The position numbers and the translations under genes were made by a program. From contig SLQH01000239.1 in the NCBI GenBank assembly GCA_007131555.1, positions 1 to 20,394 of the forward strand: a DNA stretch of 20,394 nucleotides, given 5' to 3'. Below the pieces are notes generated by a model. It did not search any database and was not told the DNA's origin. It saw nothing but the letters and a program-made list of their open reading frames with translations. Below, in pieces: positions 1 to 6,187 of this stretch; position 1 is the stretch's first letter, and each line of letters begins with the position of its first letter. The DNA comes from Planctomycetota bacterium. GTDB lineage: Bacteria; Planctomycetota; UBA11346.

Positions 1-43
1 CTGGCCGGCAGCCTCCACGATCACCGTTCACCAGGACCCCACC

Positions 44-2518
44 ATGAAGCCTACCCCCTACGGCACCTTCTCTCCCGACGGTCGCGAATATCACCTCACC
101 CAGCCGCTGCTGCAGCGGCCGTGGATGAACGTCCTCTCCAACGGTGCCTGGTGCTATGTCGCCTCTCATCTCGGCGGCGGCTACTCCTTCCTGGGCAATC
201 CCACCGTGGCCCGCATGACCCGCTGGCACATCGATGGCACTCCCCGCGATACCGTGGGCAAGTTCGTCTACCTGCACGACGAGGACAGCGGCGCGTCCTG
301 GACCGCCAACGGCTATCCTCCGACCAAGCCCCTTGACGACTGGCGTTGCCGCATCGGCCTGGGCTACAACACCATTGAGGCCCGTCATAAGGGCATCGGT
401 TCCAGCATCACCTACTTCACCCCCATGCCGGATGCCGCCACCGCCACCGGTGAGGATGTCGGCGACCCCTGTGAGCTGTGGCTGGTGACCCTGACCAACC
501 ACAGCCGGACCACCCGCCACATCAGCGCCACCAACTATGCCGAGATCGCCCTCGGCAACTGGTTCGAGGACACCAGCTGGCGTGAGTTCTACCTGCTGTT
601 CAACCGCCAGCACTACGCTGACGGGGTCATCTACACTCGTTCGACCCAATGGGTCAAGTACCTGGGCGGCTGGCAGGCGGCCAACAGCGATGCCAACAAC
701 ATCCCCTTTGACAAGGCGGTGTTCATGGCCTCGTCGGCCAAGGTTAGCAGCTACGAAGGAGACCGTGAGGAGTTCATCGGCCCCTATCGCAACCTGGCCG
801 ACCCCCAGGCCCTGGATGGCAAGACCCTGCGGCGCAAGGTCGCCGATGGCCGTGACGCCTGTGAGGCCCTCCAGCACCGCTTCACCCTCAAACCGGGCCA
901 GAGCGTCCAGTACGTGGTGGTGTTCGGGGCCATCCCGGCCGAACGTGCTGATGCCGGCGAGTTGATCGAGCGCTACGGCACGGTGGCCAAGGCCCAGGCG
1001 GCCTTCGCCAACAACCAGGCCTACTGGGGCCAGGTCGCGGCCTCGCCCTTCATCGAGACCCCCGACCCAGACCTCGACACCGTGGTCAACTACTGGTACA
1101 AGTATCAGGGCTCGAACCTGTCGTGGTGGAACCGGAACACCGGCTACTGCTATTTTGGCATCTACAACTTCGGTGTGCGTGATGCCTGCCAGGACGCCGC
1201 CTCGCGGCTGCCCCAGGATCCCCGCTGGGTCCGCGACCACATCGTCAAGCGGATCATGATCTGGCAGTTCGACGATGGCGACTACGCGCATGGTGGAAAC
1301 TTCGTGTCGATGCAGGGCACCCGCACCTTCCACAGCGACGACCCCATCAACCCCCTGTTCATCCTCGCCAAGTACGTGCGCGAGACCGGAGACTTCTCGA
1401 TCTTGGATGAGAAGACCCCCTGGGTCGACCCGGCCACCTGCGTCAGCGGCAAGAGCAAGAAGAAGCCCAGTTCGATCTACGACCATGTCATGCAGGGCCT
1501 GAAGTTCTTCTTCTCCCAGTTCAGCAAGCGCGGTCTGCCCCTGATGCTCAAGGCCGATTGGAACGACGCCCTCGACCAGGTCGGCAACGCCCATAAGGGT
1601 GACTCGGTGATGCTGGCCTGCTGGGCGGTGTACTGCATTGAGCAGTTCTACGTCTGCATGGAACAGCAGGGCGACGGCAAGGGCCTGGCGGCGATGCGCA
1701 AGAAGGTCGAGGCCCTCAAGAAGACCGTCAACGCCATCGCCTGGGATGGCGCCTGGTATCAGCGGGCCATGCATGACGACGGCACGATCCTGGGCTCCAA
1801 GAAGTGCGGCGATGCCAAGATCTGGGCCAATCCCAACAGCTTCGCCATCGTCTCCGGAGTCGCCAGCAAGGCTCGTACGGCTAAGATCCTGGCCTCATTC
1901 GATCAGCATCTTGATGACCGCCTGGGCTCGCGCACCTTCGCCCCCCCCTTCGCCCAGCCTGAACCCAAGGCCGGCATCATCTCCCGCTTCTGCCCCGGCA
2001 CCAAGGAGAACGGCTCGATCTTCGGCCACTCATCGCGCTGGCGGATCTGGGCCGAATGCCACGCCGGCCGGGGTGACAAGGCCTACGAGATCTTCCGCAA
2101 GATGGACCCCCTCAAGTGCCATGAGCGCAACGCCCAGCGCTATGCCATCGAGCCCTACGCCAGCTGCCAGTTCATCAATGGTCCGGAGTCCGGCCGGGCT
2201 GGTGAGGGCTCGCACTCCTGGGCCACCGGCACCGCCTGCTGGACCCTGATCAACGTCTGGGAGTCGATGCTCGGCATCCAGCCCGAGGTCGACGGCTTGC
2301 GCATCAAGCCCTGTCTGCCCTCAGCCTGGACCTGGGCCAAGATCCAACGCCGCTTCCGGGGTGCTGATCTGCACATCACCATCCGCAAGCCCAAGGGCAT
2401 CTGCACCGGCACGGTCTCCATCACTGTCGATGGCGTGCCCATCCGCGGCGATACCATTCCGGTGCCAGAGGCCGGGGCCACGCATGTGGTTGAGGTTACG
2501 ATGAAGGCCCATCGCTGA
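44..2518 (+). CDS. GH94 family glycoside phosphorylase (cellobiose/chitobiose phosphorylase-like)
   Basis: This 824-residue protein has the size and layout of GH94 phosphorylases: an N-terminal beta-sandwich (about 1-300), a helical linker, an (alpha/alpha)6 catalytic barrel (about 330-740) and a C-terminal beta cap. The family opening is visible (YGTFSPDGREY, then GGYSF, then RMTRW). Asp505 in KADWNDALD aligns with the family's general-acid Asp. FGVRDACQD, KENGSIFGH and SWATGTACW match the Arg, His and Thr segments that bind phosphate in characterised members. The enzyme should phosphorolyse a beta-linked disaccharide or short oligosaccharide in the cytoplasm, giving sugar 1-phosphate. No signal peptide is seen. 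The start is supported by AGGA 7 bases upstream. The 3' end overlaps the convergent small membrane-protein gene by 23 bp. The family is firm, but the acceptor sugar cannot be read from sequence. Confidence 0.93.
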   Translation: MKPTPYGTFSPDGREYHLTQPLLQRPWMNVLSNGAWCYVASHLGGGYSFLGNPTVARMTRWHIDGTPRDTVGKFVYLHDEDSGASWTANGYPPTKPLDDWRCRIGLGYNTIEARHKGIGSSITYFTPMPDAATATGEDVGDPCELWLVTLTNHSRTTRHISATNYAEIALGNWFEDTSWREFYLLFNRQHYADGVIYTRSTQWVKYLGGWQAANSDANNIPFDKAVFMASSAKVSSYEGDREEFIGPYRNLADPQALDGKTLRRKVADGRDACEALQHRFTLKPGQSVQYVVVFGAIPAERADAGELIERYGTVAKAQAAFANNQAYWGQVAASPFIETPDPDLDTVVNYWYKYQGSNLSWWNRNTGYCYFGIYNFGVRDACQDAASRLPQDPRWVRDHIVKRIMIWQFDDGDYAHGGNFVSMQGTRTFHSDDPINPLFILAKYVRETGDFSILDEKTPWVDPATCVSGKSKKKPSSIYDHVMQGLKFFFSQFSKRGLPLMLKADWNDALDQVGNAHKGDSVMLACWAVYCIEQFYVCMEQQGDGKGLAAMRKKVEALKKTVNAIAWDGAWYQRAMHDDGTILGSKKCGDAKIWANPNSFAIVSGVASKARTAKILASFDQHLDDRLGSRTFAPPFAQPEPKAGIISRFCPGTKENGSIFGHSSRWRIWAECHAGRGDKAYEIFRKMDPLKCHERNAQRYAIEPYASCQFINGPESGRAGEGSHSWATGTACWTLINVWESMLGIQPEVDGLRIKPCLPSAWTWAKIQRRFRGADLHITIRKPKGICTGTVSITVDGVPIRGDTIPVPEAGATHVVEVTMKAHR

Positions 2519-2795
2519 AGAACCGGAAGATCCTGCTTACCATCTCGATCACTAGGATGCTGACGATCGACAAGCCGATACAGAGCATCAAGGCGGTCAT
2601 GAACCATCCGAACAGGCGCTGGAACAGATTGCCGTCTTGGCGAAAGCCATAACGACGGCGTTGGGCTCGGCTTTTTTCGGCCAGCTTGCCTGGATCGCCA
2701 TCCACTTCAGCGCGGTTGACGGTGAGCTGGGTCTGTGGCGTACCTTTGCGGATCAGGTTTCTGACGTAGCGATGGTTGCCGGCGCCGCCGACCAT
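2496..2795 (-). CDS. Small membrane protein of unknown function
   Basis: I do not recognise this gene. From the ATG at 2795 it encodes 99 residues. The first half is polar and basic (AEKSRAQRRRYGF around residues 40-52). A hydrophobic stretch of about 20 residues follows (MTALMLCIGLSIVSILVIEM, near 65-85), then a short polar tail, so a single-span inner-membrane protein with a basic cytoplasmic N-terminus is likely. The start is chosen because AGGAGT (2803-2808) lies 7 bases upstream. The same frame opens further at 2873, but there the purine-rich tract abuts the ATG. Its last 23 bases overlap the 3' end of the convergent GH94 gene. A candidate promoter lies at 2918-2945. It follows antiporter 1 by 182 bp on the same strand, so readthrough is also possible. 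Confidence 0.6.
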   Translation of the reverse strand: MVGGAGNHRYVRNLIRKGTPQTQLTVNRAEVDGDPGKLAEKSRAQRRRYGFRQDGNLFQRLFGWFMTALMLCIGLSIVSILVIEMVSRIFRFFSDGPSS

Positions 2796-2917
2796 GGCGT
2801 TGACTCCTGATATGTTCCGGATGCCGCGTAGGGATAGGCCACCACGTTCGATCACGATGCCTGTTTCGCCCATTCCCCTGCTGTCAGGACTTCCACCGCA
2901 GACGATAAAGCAATGGT

Positions 2918-2945
2918 ATCATATCGCTTCCGGCACGACAGTCGA
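2918..2945 (-). promoter_or_regulatory. Candidate sigma70-type promoter for the small membrane-protein gene
   Basis: On the minus strand, TATGAT (2918-2923) matches the -10 consensus at five of six positions. TCGACT (2940-2945), 16 bases upstream, matches the -35 consensus at four of six. It lies between the antiporter 1 stop and the small gene and would give a leader of roughly 115 nt. This is a pattern match only. Confidence 0.3.
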
Positions 2946-2960
2946 GGCCTGGTTTCGAGC

Positions 2961-2974
2961 AGCCCTGGTGGGCT
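2961..2974 (-). terminator. Short GC hairpin just after antiporter 1 stop (possible terminator)
   Basis: AGCCC (2961-2965) and GGGCT (2970-2974) form a perfect 5-bp stem around a 4-base loop, 3 bases beyond the antiporter 1 stop codon. No U-tract follows on the minus strand, so it could be an attenuating or 3'-end-protecting hairpin instead of an intrinsic terminator. Confidence 0.25.
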
Positions 2975-2977
2975 CCC

Positions 2978-5716
2978 TCATGCATGCGGCGCATCAGGCC
3001 TGACCTGCTCTGAGGCCTCATCCAGTAGCGTCCGGCAGAACTGGCTGGCGTCACGACACTCCAGCAGGGCCTGCTGGCGCTGCGGGCCAAGAGCCCCGAC
3101 CGCCCAGGCGACGAACTGGAGGTAGGGATCGGCTCCGGCTGGTGGGGTCAGGACCAGGACCACGAAGCGCGTTGCCTGCTGGTCAAGGGCTCCGAAGTCG
3201 AGGCCATTGCGGGCGACGCCGATCGCGCAGACCAGACCGTCGACGGTCGAGCAGCGGCCGTGGGGCAGAGCCACGCCGGCCATCAGGCCGGTGGAGACCT
3301 GGGACTCACGATCCAGCACGGCCTGCTCGGCGGCGGCCACGTTGTGGATCAGGTCCTGGGCCGCGAGCCGAGCGATGAGTTCGCGGATGACGCCCTCCTT
3401 GGTGTCGCTGGCCAGGTCCAGGATGATGCAGTCGGGATCCAGGTAACGACACGGGTCGAAGGGCGTTGTGGCCGCTGCTTGTTCAGGTCGGGGGCTGCGA
3501 TGTCGCAGAAAGCCGCTGGGAGCCGGAGTGGGGCAGAAACAGGCGTAGAGGGCGCCGGCATCTTGGGCAGCCAACACCTGGCGGCGGCCGTTTTCATCAA
3601 GAAGGCGACTGATGGTTGACATCATTTGTAGCTGTGGCGCTGGACGAGTTTCTGGCGACAGTATCAGGACGAAGATACGCGAAGGCTTTCCGTCCAGGGC
3701 CTTGAAGTCGACCCCGTTCCGGGATACGCCGATGGCACAGACCAATCCGGTCACGGCATCGGTCCGGGCATGGGGCACAGCCACGCCGTGCTGCAGGCCG
3801 GTTGACAGGCTGGCCTCACGCTCGCGCACGGCGGCCAGGGCCTGATCGTGGTTGATGACATGACGGGAGCGGGCGAGAGTGGCCATCAACTCGGTCAAGA
3901 CCCCCTCTTTATCGGTCGCCTTGAGGTCCACTATCATATGGCGGATGTCCAAATAGTCGTGCAGGCAGAAGGTGTCGTTGTTGATGTTGCTGCCGTGCTC
4001 TTGCAGGCGCGTCTGGATGGTGGTGGCATCCAAGGGTGAGCGCAGGCCGCGCAGGGTCTGTTCCAATGCTGCCAGACATTCGTACATCACGGCGTCGACC
4101 AAGGGCAGTTCGCGTTGCTGGCAGCGGAAATGCAATTTGGTGCCTTGGCGATGGAAGTCGATGATGGCGCGGTCCTTGCGCAGTTGAAAGAGGTGGTGTC
4201 GGCGGTCGAGGCAATGGGCGAAAAAGCCTTCGTCCTCCAACAGCCGAGTCAATTTGCTGATGAAGAACGATGCCATCTCGATGGTTGGAAAGTCAAACGA
4301 CACCTCACGAGCCTGGCGGGTGTCGGGCTTCTCGTGTCGTACTCCAGGAGCAGGATTGGCGAACAGGCTCACCAGGGCCGGTGGTGCGACCACGGTATTG
4401 ACCAGGATCATGATGATCACCGCCGCCAGGATCTGCTCACCGCCGCTGCCGCCTTGGGGAGCCAGCAGTCCGTTGGCGATGCCGATGCCGGCGATGATCA
4501 GGGCCACCTCGCAGCGCGGCGCCATACCGAAACCGATGCGAGCCGCACCGCGCAGGTTGAAGCCCACCAGCAAGGCCGGCAGGCCGCAACCCAGCACTTT
4601 GCTGGCCAGGGCCAGCAGGGCATAGGTCCCGCCAAAGAGCAGGACTGAGGGCTGGAGCAGAGCGCAGAGGTCTATGCGCATGCCGGTGACGCAGAAGAAG
4701 ATAGGCACCAGGAGCGCCGAGATGGTGCTGAGCTTGTCCTGGATGACGTGATTTATGTCGGATTGACTCAGCGCCAGCCCCATGACGTAGGCGCCGATGA
4801 TCATTGCCAGGCCAGCTTCTTCAAACAGACCGGCCAGTATCAGGGCCAGACCGAGGGCCAAGATGGCGATGGTGGTACGATCGCGAAACAGCTTCAACAG
4901 TAGACTGATGCGGCGGGCCGCAGCCAAGCCGATCACGGTAGCTCCCAACCATACGCCGAGGGCCTTGATGGCGATCACGGCGATATGGCCCCAGTCGACC
5001 CCCTCTCCGCCCTGTGAGGCGCCGATAAAACTGGTGACCACGGCCAGGATGATGATGCCGATGACATCATCGATCACTGCCGCCGAGATCATCGTGACCC
5101 CTTCCGGGGTGTCGAGCTTGCGTTTCTCAGCCAGGATGCGGGCGGTGATACCCACCGAGGTCGCGGTGGTGATGGTCCCCAGCATCAGGGCCGGGGCTGA
5201 AGTCCAGCCCAAGGGGGTGTCGTAGAGGAGGCGTGAGAACAGCACCACGGCGCCGGATCCGGCGATGAAGGAGGCGACCAGGCCACCAAGTCCGGTCACT
5301 CCGCCGGCGACGCTGTAACGGAGTAGCAGTTTGAGGTCTGTTTCCAGGCCGACCATGAACAGCAGCACGATGGAGGCGATGGTCGCCAGGCCGTTGAGTT
5401 CTGGTGAGATGCCACCCGCTGGATAAGCCGGAAATACTCCTTCTGGGAAGCCGTAGAAGACCAGGGCCCCCAGCGCGAAGGGGCCGATGATGGTGCCAAT
5501 GGCGACCTCGCCCAGGGCCCCAGGCAGCCGTAGACGCTCGAAGAGACGGTTGGCAAGTTGGGCGCAAAACAGGATCAAGCCGACCTGGATGGCCAGGAGC
5601 ATCATCCGCTCGGTCATCACATGGCCATCTTCAACCTCCCCGCCCAACACGGTCCCTGGCAGGACAAGGAGCAATCCAGCAATGAGCGTCTTGGGGGTGC
5701 AACGCGCAACGACCAT
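2978..5716 (-). CDS. CPA2-type cation/proton antiporter with two C-terminal PTS EIIA (PtsN-like) domains, copy 1
   Basis: This is a 912-residue fusion. A hydrophobic signal-like N-terminus (about 8-25) precedes a Na+/H+ exchanger domain of roughly 12-13 membrane spans (about 37-440). That domain carries the paired Asp216-Asp217 in VIDDVIGI, typical of electrogenic CPA2 antiporters. Residues 471-560 form a soluble domain I cannot name. Two tandem EIIA type-2 domains follow (about 588-735 and 758-900), each opening with YLD. They contain GVAVPHAR (His649) and GVALPHGR (His819), the motif phosphorylated in PtsN/EIIA-Fru proteins. The predicted role is cation efflux or pH homeostasis at the inner membrane, controlled by PTS phosphorylation; that control is inference. 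GAGGAG lies 8 bases before the ATG. It is a close paralogue of the gene at 6183-8906. Ion specificity is unknown. Confidence 0.9.
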   Translation of the reverse strand: MVVARCTPKTLIAGLLLVLPGTVLGGEVEDGHVMTERMMLLAIQVGLILFCAQLANRLFERLRLPGALGEVAIGTIIGPFALGALVFYGFPEGVFPAYPAGGISPELNGLATIASIVLLFMVGLETDLKLLLRYSVAGGVTGLGGLVASFIAGSGAVVLFSRLLYDTPLGWTSAPALMLGTITTATSVGITARILAEKRKLDTPEGVTMISAAVIDDVIGIIILAVVTSFIGASQGGEGVDWGHIAVIAIKALGVWLGATVIGLAAARRISLLLKLFRDRTTIAILALGLALILAGLFEEAGLAMIIGAYVMGLALSQSDINHVIQDKLSTISALLVPIFFCVTGMRIDLCALLQPSVLLFGGTYALLALASKVLGCGLPALLVGFNLRGAARIGFGMAPRCEVALIIAGIGIANGLLAPQGGSGGEQILAAVIIMILVNTVVAPPALVSLFANPAPGVRHEKPDTRQAREVSFDFPTIEMASFFISKLTRLLEDEGFFAHCLDRRHHLFQLRKDRAIIDFHRQGTKLHFRCQQRELPLVDAVMYECLAALEQTLRGLRSPLDATTIQTRLQEHGSNINNDTFCLHDYLDIRHMIVDLKATDKEGVLTELMATLARSRHVINHDQALAAVREREASLSTGLQHGVAVPHARTDAVTGLVCAIGVSRNGVDFKALDGKPSRIFVLILSPETRPAPQLQMMSTISRLLDENGRRQVLAAQDAGALYACFCPTPAPSGFLRHRSPRPEQAAATTPFDPCRYLDPDCIILDLASDTKEGVIRELIARLAAQDLIHNVAAAEQAVLDRESQVSTGLMAGVALPHGRCSTVDGLVCAIGVARNGLDFGALDQQATRFVVLVLTPPAGADPYLQFVAWAVGALGPQRQQALLECRDASQFCRTLLDEASEQVRPDAPHA

Positions 5717-5868
5717 GGCCTAGGCTCCTCGGTGCTGTCAGTAGGCGTAAGACGAACGCTATATCGCCGGAATCTGGCAGCCAGAGGACAGCGAACGAGT
5801 CTGAACAACAACGTCAGCATCCCTGATTCGGATAAGCTTCGACTAAGCCAGTGGGCCACCAGCTTGAA
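5717..5868. other. Leader region of antiporter 1
   Basis: These 152 bases upstream of antiporter 1 hold its ribosome-binding site (GAGGAG on the minus strand near 5725-5730). A small interrupted palindrome, CTGGCAGCCAG, lies near 5773. I see no convincing promoter hexamers and no coding frame with a ribosome-binding site. Element A copy 1 borders it at 5869. Confidence 0.4.
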
Positions 5869-6014
5869 CCTAAATCTGGCGGGAGGCTTTAGGGTTGCTG
5901 TACAAGGCGATATGGACAGATTCGGGCTTTCACCCAGACGGTGAACCGATTCTGTAAGCGCATATCCGCTAGAAGAGCAATCCTAAGGCCCATAGCCCAG
6001 CTGCCGTTTTTAGG
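5869..6014 (+). repeat. Element A, copy 1: palindromic structured repeat
   Basis: A 146-bp non-coding repeat with imperfect terminal inverted ends, CCTAAATCTGGC at the left and GCCGTTTTTAGG at the right (9 of 12 pair). Inside, 15-bp arms at 5885-5899 and 5976-5990 pair with 13 Watson-Crick and 2 G-T pairs. Next, GCGATATG (5907-5914) pairs with CATATCCGC (5961-5969) with one bulge. The centre is a hairpin: 5917-5925 with 5946-5954, then TTCACC (5929-5934) with GGTGAA (5940-5945) around loop CAGAC. Its core 5882-5954 matches copy 2 (8969-9041) at 69 of 73 ungapped positions. No flanking target duplication is clear here. The strand label is arbitrary. Confidence 0.85.
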
Positions 6015-6016
6015 CA

Positions 6017-6187
6017 CCTAGGAGCCTGTAAGGAATAGACTGACACGTCGCCTGGCCTGGCCTTTTCGGCCCCTATCCGGCGAAAATCCTCACCATAGCT
6101 ACGGCTATGGCTGCGGTTTTCAACGAAATCGTGTCTCGAAAATGCACTGCGCTTGTGCTCGGTCGCTATCCCTTACAGACTCCTAGG
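6017..6187 (-). repeat. Element B, copy 1: 171-bp MITE-like element with 22-bp terminal inverted repeats
   Basis: The terminal inverted repeats at 6017-6038 and 6166-6187 match at 20 of 22 positions and both begin CCTAGGAG. Between them, CCATAGC (6093-6099) and GCTATGG (6104-6110) form a perfect stem around loop TACG, extended outward by an imperfect GAAAA/TTTTC stem. A second hairpin is GGCC (6059-6062) with GGCC (6068-6071). No open reading frame of note fits inside, so it would be non-autonomous. Its right end overlaps the stop codon of antiporter 2, and its left end lies 2 bp from element A copy 1. I cannot name a transposase family for it. Confidence 0.8.
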
